From: Parvibaculum indicum
GTDB taxonomy: Bacteria > Pseudomonadota > Alphaproteobacteria > Parvibaculales > Parvibaculaceae
DNA: 64,000 bases
NCBI RefSeq assembly: GCF_011762095.1
Contig: NZ_JAASQO010000015.1
Coordinates: 1 to 64,000 of the forward strand
Direction of reading: 5' to 3'
The notes under the pieces were generated by a model. That model was not told the origin of the DNA. It ran no database searches and saw nothing but the letters and a program-made list of their open reading frames with translations. How positions within the stretch are numbered: the first letter of the stretch is position 1; each line of letters starts with the position of its first letter. Shown one piece after another: positions 8,380 to 15,681 of this stretch. The position numbers and the translations under genes were made by a program.

Positions 8380-9228
8380 ATGGCGCCTCAACTGAAACTG
8401 CGCGAGCTGAAACCCGGCTTCGGCGCGGAAATACTGGATGTCGACCTGAAGACGGCGGATGACGAAACGCTGGATGCGGTCGTGGATACTTTCAACAAGC
8501 GCGGCGCCATCCTGTTGCGCGGCCAGGAGATGGAACCGGACGACCTGATGGCGTTCATCTCGCGTTTCGGCGAGCCTGAAGGCCATACCCAGACGCAGTT
8601 CACGCTGCCCGGCTATCCGGAAATCTTCATCCTCTCCAATCGCGAAGTCGACGGGAAACCGATCGGCGCCCATAATGACGGCGTCGGCTGGCATACGGAT
8701 TATTCCTACAAGGAAGAACCCGTGAAATGCACCATGCTCTATGCCAAGGAAGTGCCGCCGGAAGGCAGCGACACGCTGCTGGCCGACCAGTGCGCCGCCT
8801 ACAACGCATTGAGCGAGGACCGCAAGGCGGAGCTCGACAAGCTCAAGCTGCATCACAGCTATCAACATCTGATGTCCACGCGCGAGTTCGGCCGGATGGA
8901 GCTTTCCGAGGAAATGAAAGCGGCCAATCCGGACGTTATCCATCCGCTCATCCGGACGCATCCGGCCAATGGACGCAAGGCGCTCTGGGTCAGCACCGGG
9001 ACCGTGAAGGAGATCGTCGGCATGCCCAACCCGGACGGGCTGGAGCTGGTGGACGAACTCGTGGACTTCGTGACGCGGGATGAATTCGTGCATCGGCACA
9101 AATGGCAGGTCGGCGACATTCTCATGTGGGACAATCGCTGCACGCTGCATACCGGCACGGTCTATGACGACACCAAATATTACCGGCTGATGCATCGCCT
9201 CTGGGTGAAGGGCGACAAACCCTACTGA
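8380..9228 (+). CDS. TauD/TfdA-family Fe(II)/2-oxoglutarate dioxygenase, 282 aa
   Basis: Non-haem iron dioxygenase of the TauD/TfdA family. The facial triad shows as His105-x-Asp107 (GWHTDYS) and the distal His in MWDNRCTLHTG, followed by the 2-oxoglutarate-binding Arg in YYRLMHRLWV. Such enzymes hydroxylate a C-H bond next to a heteroatom, often splitting off sulphite, an amine or an aldehyde, while decarboxylating 2-oxoglutarate. An SDR gene starts 41 bp after its stop. The ATG at 8380 is preferred to a GTG at 8356 because the family fold starts at LKLRELKPGFGAEI; no strong ribosome site precedes either. Substrate unknown. Confidence 0.9.
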   Translation: MAPQLKLRELKPGFGAEILDVDLKTADDETLDAVVDTFNKRGAILLRGQEMEPDDLMAFISRFGEPEGHTQTQFTLPGYPEIFILSNREVDGKPIGAHNDGVGWHTDYSYKEEPVKCTMLYAKEVPPEGSDTLLADQCAAYNALSEDRKAELDKLKLHHSYQHLMSTREFGRMELSEEMKAANPDVIHPLIRTHPANGRKALWVSTGTVKEIVGMPNPDGLELVDELVDFVTRDEFVHRHKWQVGDILMWDNRCTLHTGTVYDDTKYYRLMHRLWVKGDKPY

Positions 9229-9269
9229 GCGGTCTTCCCGTCAGTTTCGGATTTACGGGAGAGGACCCC

Positions 9270-10121
9270 ATGGCAGAGTGCGATACGCGCATATGGTGGA
9301 TCACCGGCGTCAGCAGCGGGCTTGGCCGCGCCGTCGCCTATGCGGCGCTGCGCCTGGGCGACCATGTCGCCGGGACGGTGCGCCGCGAAGAGGACCGCGT
9401 CGCCTTCGAGGCGCTCGCACCCGGCCTCGCACACGGCTATCTGCTCGACGTGACCGAGCAGGAGGCGGTGCGCGAGACGGCCGCGCGCATAGAGGCGGAT
9501 CTCGGCCCTGTCGATATCCTGGTGAACAATGCGGGTTACGGGCTTGTGGGCGCGATCGAGGAAGCGTCGATGGCGGAAATCCGGGCGCAGTTCGAGGTGA
9601 ATTTCTTCGGCGCCGTTTCGGTTATCCAGTCCGTGCTGCCCTCCATGCGGGCGCGGCGCGCGGGGCGCATCATCAACATCACCTCGGTGAGCGGGCTTGC
9701 GTCCTGGTGGGGCACCGGAATCTACGGCGCCAGCAAATTCGCGATGGAGTGCATCGGCCAGACGCTGGCGGAAGAAGTCGGTCCGCTCGGCATCAAGGTC
9801 ACGAATGTGGAACCGGGCGGCCTTCGCACGGAGTTCGCCGGCGGGTCCATGTCCTTCACGGCCCGCGAGATCGAGGACTATGAGACGACCGCGCATGAGG
9901 CGCGGCGGATTTTCGCCGACCACGCGGGCGACGAGCCGGGCGATCCGGTGAAGGCGGCGCTTGCCATCGTGCATATCGCGGAGGCGGAAGAGCCGCCGCT
10001 GCAACTGCTGCTGGGGGCCGACGCGCTTTTCTATGTCGGCCGGAAGCTCGGCGCCTTCCACGCGGAAACGGCCCGCTGGGCTCCGCTCAGCCTTTCCACC
10101 GGCTTCGACGAGAACGACTGA
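9270..10121 (+). CDS. Short-chain dehydrogenase/reductase, 283 aa
   Basis: Classical SDR with a Rossmann fold. Visible are TGVSSGLG (cofactor loop, residues 12-19), NNAG (86-89) and the catalytic Ser139, Tyr152 and Lys156 (YGASK). Arg residues after beta-2 (VRREEDR) favour NADP(H). It follows a TauD-type dioxygenase on the same strand and could oxidise or reduce the alcohol or carbonyl that enzyme produces. It ends just before a bidirectional hairpin that separates it from a convergent dioxygenase gene. Substrate not predictable. Confidence 0.9.
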   Translation: MAECDTRIWWITGVSSGLGRAVAYAALRLGDHVAGTVRREEDRVAFEALAPGLAHGYLLDVTEQEAVRETAARIEADLGPVDILVNNAGYGLVGAIEEASMAEIRAQFEVNFFGAVSVIQSVLPSMRARRAGRIINITSVSGLASWWGTGIYGASKFAMECIGQTLAEEVGPLGIKVTNVEPGGLRTEFAGGSMSFTAREIEDYETTAHEARRIFADHAGDEPGDPVKAALAIVHIAEAEEPPLQLLLGADALFYVGRKLGAFHAETARWAPLSLSTGFDEND

Positions 10122-10144
10122 TCTTTCTCTTCCTCTCCCCGCAA

Positions 10145-10173
10145 AGAAAAAGGCTCGCCAATGGCGGGCCTTT
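10145..10173. terminator. Bidirectional rho-independent terminator
   Basis: GGCTCGCC and GGCGGGCC (one G-T pair) at 10152-10159 and 10163-10170 form an 8-bp stem with a 3-nt loop. A run of A precedes it and TTT follows, so it can serve both convergent genes (9270 rightward, 10193 leftward). Confidence 0.75.
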
Positions 10174-10192
10174 GTCGTTGGCGCGTGGGATT

Positions 10193-11008
10193 TTACGCGG
10201 GCCGCTTGTCTTCGGCGACGGTAACGCGGAAGCCGGAGCGGGTCTGCGGGAAATAGTCCCAGACGGCCAGATGCCAGGTGCAGCGATTGTCCCAGAAGGC
10301 AATGGAGTTGGGCTGCCAGCGGAAGCGCACCTGGAAGTTCGGGTTGGCGCAATGCTTGTAGAGCATCTGCAGGATGCCGTCGCTTTCGTCTTTCCTCATG
10401 CCCACGATCTTGGTGGTGTAGGAGGGATTGACGAAAATGCCCTTCTTGCCCGAGACCGGATGCGTGCGCACGACGGGATGCTCGTTGCAGGGGAACTTCT
10501 TGTCCGGATCGTTCGTGATCGGACGATAGACATGCTCGCCGTCATGCACCGCGTAGAGCCCTTCGAGATAGGCTTTCATGCGATCCGACAGCGCATCATA
10601 GGCGGCATACATGCTGGCGAAAAGCGTATCGCCGCCGACCTCCGGCACGGTGTGCAGATAGAGAATGCTGCCCATGGGCGGAATGTCGTTGCAGGTGAGA
10701 TCCGAGTGCCAGTTGTCGCCCGCGATGAATTTGGAATTCGCATCCGCGTGGATCGCCACGATTTCCGGGTGCTCGGCGAGACCGGCCACACCGCTATGGA
10801 TCGCCAGTTCGCCGAAGGCCTTGCCCAGCGCCTTGTGCTGGTCGTGGTCGATATGCTGATCGCGGAAGAAGATTACCTGATAGTCGGTAATGGCCTGCCG
10901 CAGCTCGGCCGTGAGCGCGTCGGTGAGCGGCTCCGAAAGATCGACACCAAAAACCTCGGCGCCGATATTCGCCGTCATCGGTTTGATCTCAAGGATTTCG
11001 TAGTCCAT
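10193..11008 (-). CDS. TauD/TfdA-family Fe(II)/2-oxoglutarate dioxygenase, 271 aa
   Basis: Second alpha-ketoglutarate dioxygenase of the window and closer to true TauD than the one at 8380. His101-x-Asp103 (WHSDL), the distal His of WDNRCTWHLAV and the Arg of RSGFRVTV form the iron and co-substrate site. The N-terminus (IKPMTANIGAEVFGVDLSEPL) is typical of the family. ATG 11008 has AAGGA 9 nt upstream and is preferred to the GTG at 11014. An NADPH-FMN reductase gene lies upstream on the same strand (143-bp gap), so the two may be co-transcribed. Substrate unknown; taurine is not implied. Confidence 0.9.
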   Translation of the reverse strand: MDYEILEIKPMTANIGAEVFGVDLSEPLTDALTAELRQAITDYQVIFFRDQHIDHDQHKALGKAFGELAIHSGVAGLAEHPEIVAIHADANSKFIAGDNWHSDLTCNDIPPMGSILYLHTVPEVGGDTLFASMYAAYDALSDRMKAYLEGLYAVHDGEHVYRPITNDPDKKFPCNEHPVVRTHPVSGKKGIFVNPSYTTKIVGMRKDESDGILQMLYKHCANPNFQVRFRWQPNSIAFWDNRCTWHLAVWDYFPQTRSGFRVTVAEDKRPA

Positions 11009-11151
11009 CTGCACTCATCCTTACAGAAAGTCCGGTTATTGGGCCGGCGAGCCGGACCGCCGGAAATATGTCGCTGACAAAACCCTATCCAAAAGCCGTG
11101 CCAGATACTTGTCCCGAGGCGCCCTACGCTTTGACCGGCGGGCGCGGCCCC

Positions 11152-11757
11152 TCACATGCCGAATGCGTAGGTGTCGTAATCGGCGACGCCGCTTTCGCGC
11201 ACGGCCCTCAATGCCTTTCCATATTCCACGAGAATGCGCAGCGCGTGGTCGCAACGGCCCACGACCGTCTTTTCCTCTTCGGAGGCGGGATCGCCGTTCA
11301 GCATTTTCGAGACATTACGGATGATGACGTGATCGGGGATCCAGCAAATGCGGTTGTTCTTGTAGCCGCTGGTGCGCAGTTCCACGACGGGATAGGAGCC
11401 GCCCAGCGAGGCGGAGACGGAGACGATGAGGCCCGGCTTGTTGGCCAGTTCCTTCGAGCACATGAGCAGGAAATTCTTGAGCGCGGGCGGCACCATGCCG
11501 TGCCATTCCGGCGTCACCACGACGATGGCGTCCGCCTCGGTCAGCGCCGCAGAAATCGGCGCCCAGGCCTCCTTGAGCGGCGAGGGATCGCCGGTGAACA
11601 TGCTCTGATCCCAGAGCGGCAACGGCCCCGTGCCCAGTTCCAGCAGATAGACCGAGCTTCCTTCACATAACCCGGCGACGCGCTCTTCGAGATAGCGCGC
11701 AACCTTCAGCGATTGCGAGTTCGGACGCTGGCTGCCGGAAATGACGGCGATCTTCAT
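11152..11757 (-). CDS. NADPH-dependent FMN reductase (flavodoxin-like), 201 aa
   Basis: Flavodoxin-fold reductase starting MKIAVISGSQRPNSQS, where the GSxRxxS segment binds the FMN phosphate. Later blocks WDQSM, DAIVVVTPEWHGMVPPALKNFL and GSYPVVELR are typical of the NADPH_dep_FMN_red family (SsuE, ChrR, ArsH types). The enzyme could feed electrons to the Rieske oxygenase encoded divergently or reduce flavin for the RutA-like enzyme, but neither can be shown from sequence. It is divergent from the Rieske gene at 12217. Confidence 0.88.
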   Translation of the reverse strand: MKIAVISGSQRPNSQSLKVARYLEERVAGLCEGSSVYLLELGTGPLPLWDQSMFTGDPSPLKEAWAPISAALTEADAIVVVTPEWHGMVPPALKNFLLMCSKELANKPGLIVSVSASLGGSYPVVELRTSGYKNNRICWIPDHVIIRNVSKMLNGDPASEEEKTVVGRCDHALRILVEYGKALRAVRESGVADYDTYAFGM

Positions 11758-12216
11758 GGGCTGCACCCTTTCGGCTCTTCTTCGTTCCAAGTTCCGATAA
11801 AGCCTAGAAGAGAGCCGGTCCGGGCGTCTTGTGCCTTCACGCTCGATTGCTTGCACAAAACAACGCGGCCCCGGAGCAGACGGCCGCGATGCTGAAAATC
11901 CGGGCAGCGATGCGCCAAAGCTGTGCAGATCGTGCGCTTCTTTCCGTCCGGGAACAAAGTTTTTGGGCGGCATATCGCAAGAGTGCACGAGAGGGAGCCG
12001 GTAGTCTTTTCGATGTGAAGGGCTCTCTTCCGCCGCCTTCGGCGCCCATGCGCCGCGGGCGCGGACCGTTCCTCGGACGAGCCCCGGCACGGCAACCCTC
12101 CATCGGCCTGATTGTTGCGTAGGAGGCCGTATGGAGGGCCCGTGCCATTCGCAAGGGACCGCCGCGCATCCCGCCGGCGGCGAGCAAATGTCACAACCGG
12201 CAAGAGGCAAACGCAT
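11758..12216. other. 459-bp divergent intergenic region
   Basis: No supported gene. It separates the leftward FMN reductase from the rightward Rieske oxygenase and should hold both promoters. A TAGTCTTTTCG segment near 12002-12012 resembles TAGTCTTTCCG near 14363, just upstream of the formamidase gene; the match is short and may be chance. Confidence 0.5.
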
Positions 12217-13401
12217 ATGACCGACAATCCGCTGAACGAGGCATTTTTCCAGAGTATGGAAAGTTCCATTGTCGACGTGCTGGGTGCCGAGACGCTGCCG
12301 CCGGCCTGCTACACCAGCGAGGCGTTTTTCGAATTCGAGAAGGAAGCGCTCTTCAACCATGAATGGCTCTGCGTCGGCCGTGTGGAACAGGTGAAGAATC
12401 CCGGCGACTATTTCACCGTGACGCATATCAACGAGCCGCTCATCATTTGCCGCACACGGGACAACGAGCTGAAGGCGCTGTCGGCGGTGTGCCAGCACCG
12501 CGCCATGCTGGTGGCGGAAGGCCGGGGCAATACGCGCGGTTTCGTCTGCCCCTATCACCACTGGACCTATGCGCTGGACGGGCGGCTGTCCGGTGCGCCG
12601 GCCATGAACAAGACCTGCAATTTCCACCGCGACGACATTCGCCTGCCGGAAATCAAGACCGAGGTGTGGGAAGGCTTCATCTTCGTCAATTTCGACGAGA
12701 ACGCCGCCCCGCTCTCCCCCCGCCTGACGACGGTGCAGGAGGCGTTCAAGAACTACGACCTTGCCCATGCCGAAGGACCGGCACCGGACGAGCCCTTGAA
12801 GTTCGAGTGGAACTGGAAGGTGCAGATGGAAAACAACAATGACGGCTACCACGCCAGCCGCCTGCACCAGGGCCCGCTGCACGAGTTCATTCCGAGCGAG
12901 CTGTGCAGCTTTCCGCCGGTGCCGGAAGGCGCGGCCGGCTATCTGCGCTTCAACGGCGCGCTCCATATGGACCCGGCCTTCAATCCGACGCAAAAGGCGG
13001 TGCTGCCGGTGTTCCCCAACCTCACGGATGAAGAACGCCACCGCGTGATGTTCGCCAATGTGCCGCCGACGCTGTCGCTGGTGATGACGTCGAGCATGGT
13101 GATCTATCTCATCCTGCATGCGGAATCGGCGAAGGAGCATTCCATGACCATCGGCCTGCTGATGGCGCCGGGCGCCATGGAGCATCCGATGTATGAGGAA
13201 CTCATGGACTTCACCATGAAACACACGATCGAGATTACGAGCCAGGACCAGCATGTGGACGAACTGGTGCAGGTGGGCCTTAATTCCCGCTTCGCGCCGC
13301 GCGGCCGCTATTCATGGCAGGAACAGGCGCAAAGCGATCTCAATGTCTGGCTGGTCGAGCGCTACCAGCAGGCATGGGAACGCATGAAGGTCAGCGCCTG
13401 A
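12217..13401 (+). CDS. Rieske non-haem iron oxygenase, large subunit, 394 aa
   Basis: Ring-hydroxylating or demethylating oxygenase alpha subunit. The N-terminal Rieske [2Fe-2S] site is Cys92-x-His94 and Cys111-x2-His114 (CQHR, CPYHHW). The catalytic domain has the bridging Asp209 and iron ligands His212 and His217 (NNNDGYHASRLH), with a later Asp in QDQHVDEL as third ligand. Length fits the family. Neither a beta subunit nor a dedicated ferredoxin or reductase gene is adjacent, so partners must come from elsewhere or from the nearby flavin reductases. The start has AGAGG about 10 nt upstream. The LigB-type gene follows after 39 bp. Confidence 0.92.
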   Translation: MTDNPLNEAFFQSMESSIVDVLGAETLPPACYTSEAFFEFEKEALFNHEWLCVGRVEQVKNPGDYFTVTHINEPLIICRTRDNELKALSAVCQHRAMLVAEGRGNTRGFVCPYHHWTYALDGRLSGAPAMNKTCNFHRDDIRLPEIKTEVWEGFIFVNFDENAAPLSPRLTTVQEAFKNYDLAHAEGPAPDEPLKFEWNWKVQMENNNDGYHASRLHQGPLHEFIPSELCSFPPVPEGAAGYLRFNGALHMDPAFNPTQKAVLPVFPNLTDEERHRVMFANVPPTLSLVMTSSMVIYLILHAESAKEHSMTIGLLMAPGAMEHPMYEELMDFTMKHTIEITSQDQHVDELVQVGLNSRFAPRGRYSWQEQAQSDLNVWLVERYQQAWERMKVSA

Positions 13402-13440
13402 GCCCCGCCGTCACAAACGCAGAGAAAGAAAGACCGACAA

Positions 13441-14235
13441 ATGACGCCCCCCGCCCCGAGCAAGCGCATGCCCGCCATCTTCATCGGACATGGAAGTCCG
13501 GGCAATGTGATGGAAGACAATTTCTTCACGCGCATGTGGGAAAGGCTCGGGCAGGAGATCGGCAAGCCGCGCGCCATCATCTGCGTTTCCGCCCATTGGT
13601 GCACGAGGGGCGTGCGCGTAACGGGGCAGATCCATCCCCGCACCATCCATGATTTCGGCGGCTTTCCGCAGGAAATGTATGAGATGCAGTATCCCGCGCC
13701 GGGCGACCCGGCGCTGGCGGCCGAACTCGTCCGGCGCCTGGCACCGCTCGAGGCCGAGATCGACCATGAATGGGGATACGACCATGGAAGCTGGGCGGTG
13801 CTGAAGAAGATTTATCCGGATGCGGACGTTCCGCTCATCCAGCTCAGCATGGATATTCGCCAGCCCTCATCGTGGCATTACGAGGCGGGAAAGAAGCTCG
13901 CCGCGTTCCGCGACGACGGCGTTCTCGTCATGGGCAGCGGCAATATCGTGCACAACCTGCCGGAAATGAACTGGCGCATGCGCGACGGCAGCTATGACTG
14001 GGCGGCCCGGTTCGGCGACTATATCCGCGAAAGCATCGCCTCGGACGAACCGGAAAAGCTCGTCGATTACGAGAGTTTCGGGCGGGATGCCCGGCTTTCC
14101 GTTCCTTCGCCCGACCATTACTGGCCGCTTCTCTACGTCATGGGCGCGCGGGCGAAAGGCGAGCCGGCCCATTTCGAAACGCCGGTCGTCGAATACGGAT
14201 CGCTCGACATGACCACCGTCGTCTTCGGCGCCTGA
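13441..14235 (+). CDS. LigB/4,5-DOPA-type extradiol dioxygenase, 264 aa
   Basis: Class III (LigB-fold) dioxygenase of the DODA/YgiD group. Metal-site histidines appear as His17 (FIGHGSP), His52 (SAHW), His115 (DHGSW) and the His of SPDHYWPL. Family members open catechol-type rings between or beside hydroxyls; the E. coli homologue YgiD acts on DOPA. Following a Rieske oxygenase, ring cleavage of a hydroxylated product is the natural reading. A hairpin followed by TTTT lies 36 bp after the stop. Confidence 0.9.
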   Translation: MTPPAPSKRMPAIFIGHGSPGNVMEDNFFTRMWERLGQEIGKPRAIICVSAHWCTRGVRVTGQIHPRTIHDFGGFPQEMYEMQYPAPGDPALAAELVRRLAPLEAEIDHEWGYDHGSWAVLKKIYPDADVPLIQLSMDIRQPSSWHYEAGKKLAAFRDDGVLVMGSGNIVHNLPEMNWRMRDGSYDWAARFGDYIRESIASDEPEKLVDYESFGRDARLSVPSPDHYWPLLYVMGARAKGEPAHFETPVVEYGSLDMTTVVFGA

Positions 14236-14270
14236 CCCTCATCCGTTTCTGCAGCTTTTCGATGCGCGAT

Positions 14271-14295
14271 GCTGCCCGTTTCGGAGGCAGCTTTT
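14271..14295 (+). terminator. Probable rho-independent terminator
   Basis: GCTGCC (14271-14276) and GGCAGC (14286-14291) form a 6-bp stem with a 9-nt loop, followed directly by TTTT. It lies between the LigB-type gene and the formamidase gene, so the latter probably has its own promoter. Confidence 0.55.
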
Positions 14296-14420
14296 GTCTG
14301 CCGGGCCAAATCATCAATTTCCGCTGCGCGGGCATGCAAGACGTATTGCCCTTGCCGCTTCTAGTCTTTCCGTCAGGGTCGGGATCATGTCCGGCCTCCC
14401 GCGTTGAAGAGGAGTGGACG

Positions 14421-15503
14421 ATGGATCAGATGTTGGCCAGCAAGGGCTCTACCGGAACCGACCGCAGCGAGCCGACAGGGCTCCATATGCTGCGGGCGAC
14501 CCCCGAAACGGTGCATTGGGGCTATTTCGACGCTTCGCTCGCCCCGGCACTGACCGTCAAGAGCGGCGCCCTCATCCAGGCCGAGGCGCTGACGCATCAC
14601 GCGGGCGATGCGCCGGATCTGATGATGGATGCTTCCGTGCGCCACATCTACGACACCGTGCCGGAAGCCGACCGCAATCCCGGCGTGCATCTGATGACCG
14701 GGCCGATCTATGTCGAAGACGCCAAGCCCGGCGACATGCTGGAAGTGCGCTATCTGCGCATGGTGCCGCGCTTCGACTATGGCTCGAACCTCGCGGCGAA
14801 CTGGGGCCATCTCTACAAGGAATTCGGCGAGAAGGAACGCGTGACGATCTACAAGATCGACCGCTCCACCAATCTCGCCGAGGCGCATTACGCCTATGAC
14901 TATCCGGGCCTTTACGAGACGCCGGGCAAGATCACCAATTGTCCGGAATGCGACCGGCAGCGGGCGCTGAACGGCGTGCGGGTGCCCATCCGGCCGCATC
15001 TGGGCACGGCGGGCGTCGCACCCGACGCGCCCGGCCGGGTCAGCACCATTCCGCCGGGCGCGCATGGCGGCAATATCGACAATTGGCGCATCGGCGCGGG
15101 CGCGACGATGTTCTATCCGGTGCAGGTGGATGGCGGGCTCTTTTCCATCGGCGATCCGCATGTCTCGCAGGGCGACGGCGAAATCAGCGGCACGGCCATC
15201 GAGGCCTCGCTCGACGTGCTCTTCCAGATCGTGCTGCGCAAGGATTTCGAGTTTCCCTCGCCGCTGCTCGAAACGCCGAGCTACTGGATCGTGCACGGCT
15301 TCGACGAAGATCTCGACAATGCGATGCGCAATGCCTCGCTCGACATGCTCAAATTCCTCAATGACAAGCAGGACCTCAGCAAGGACGACGCCTATTCGCT
15401 GATGAGCATTACGGCGGATTTCACCGTAACGCAGGTGGTGGACGGCAAGCAGGGCGTGCATGTGAAGGTGCCGCGCAGCATCTTCCCCACCGGCGGAAAA
15501 TGA
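14421..15503 (+). CDS. Acetamidase/formamidase family amidase, 360 aa
   Basis: FmdA/AmdA-family amidase, which hydrolyses formamide or short-chain amides to ammonia and the acid in the cytoplasm. Family blocks are ETVHWGYFD, TGPIYVEDAKPGD, HGGNIDNWRIGAG, GGLFSIGDPHVSQGDGE followed by GTAIE (the active-site region with its Glu), and TQVVDGKQGVH near the end. ATG 14421 has AGAGGAG 6 nt before it, so an upstream in-frame ATG at 14262 is rejected. Placed after ring-cleaving oxygenases, it could process an amide released from an N-containing ring. It is paralogous to the C-terminal half of the next gene. Confidence 0.93.
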   Translation: MDQMLASKGSTGTDRSEPTGLHMLRATPETVHWGYFDASLAPALTVKSGALIQAEALTHHAGDAPDLMMDASVRHIYDTVPEADRNPGVHLMTGPIYVEDAKPGDMLEVRYLRMVPRFDYGSNLAANWGHLYKEFGEKERVTIYKIDRSTNLAEAHYAYDYPGLYETPGKITNCPECDRQRALNGVRVPIRPHLGTAGVAPDAPGRVSTIPPGAHGGNIDNWRIGAGATMFYPVQVDGGLFSIGDPHVSQGDGEISGTAIEASLDVLFQIVLRKDFEFPSPLLETPSYWIVHGFDEDLDNAMRNASLDMLKFLNDKQDLSKDDAYSLMSITADFTVTQVVDGKQGVHVKVPRSIFPTGGK

Positions 15504-15550
15504 ACGTCTCGTAACGCGGGCACGCTTCTTGCTGCCGTAGGGGCAGGTAT

Positions 15551-15590
15551 TTGCAGCCAGCGGCATGAATGCCGGGTTCTTGGCTGACAG
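15551..15590 (+). repeat. Nested stem-loop in the intergenic region
   Basis: CGGCAT/ATGCCG (15561-15566 and 15569-15574) is nested in AGCCA/TGGCT (15556-15560 and 15581-15585). No T run follows, so it is at best a weak terminator or a regulatory structure. Confidence 0.3.
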
Positions 15591-15620
15591 GAGCGCGCGA
15601 GACCGTTGCGGCTGCACAAT

Positions 15621-15680
15621 TTGTCAGCATGTGGCATCCCGAACAGGCAATGTTCGGGATGCACGCTTGTAACATGAGTG
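15621..15680. promoter_or_regulatory. 12-bp perfect inverted repeat flanked by a direct repeat; operator candidate
   Basis: GCATCCCGAACA (15634-15645) and TGTTCGGGATGC (15651-15662) are perfect complements with a 5-nt spacer. On either side lie related direct repeats, TTGTCAGCATGTG (15621-15633) and TTGTAACATGAGTG (15667-15680). No T run follows, so it is not a simple terminator. The cluster ends within 2 bp of the start of the AraC-amidase fusion gene and would suit autoregulation. Binding is an inference. Confidence 0.5.
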
Positions 15681-15681
15681 C

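Noticed and set aside
7930-9195. 421-codon minus-strand frame including the 7.8-8.4 kb gap
   Set aside because: Mostly antisense to the TauD-type gene, and the part within the gap has no coding signs.
14262-14420. N-terminal extension of the formamidase to ATG 14262
   Set aside because: The extension lacks similarity to the family and passes through the terminator-like hairpin; ATG 14421 has an excellent AGAGGAG.
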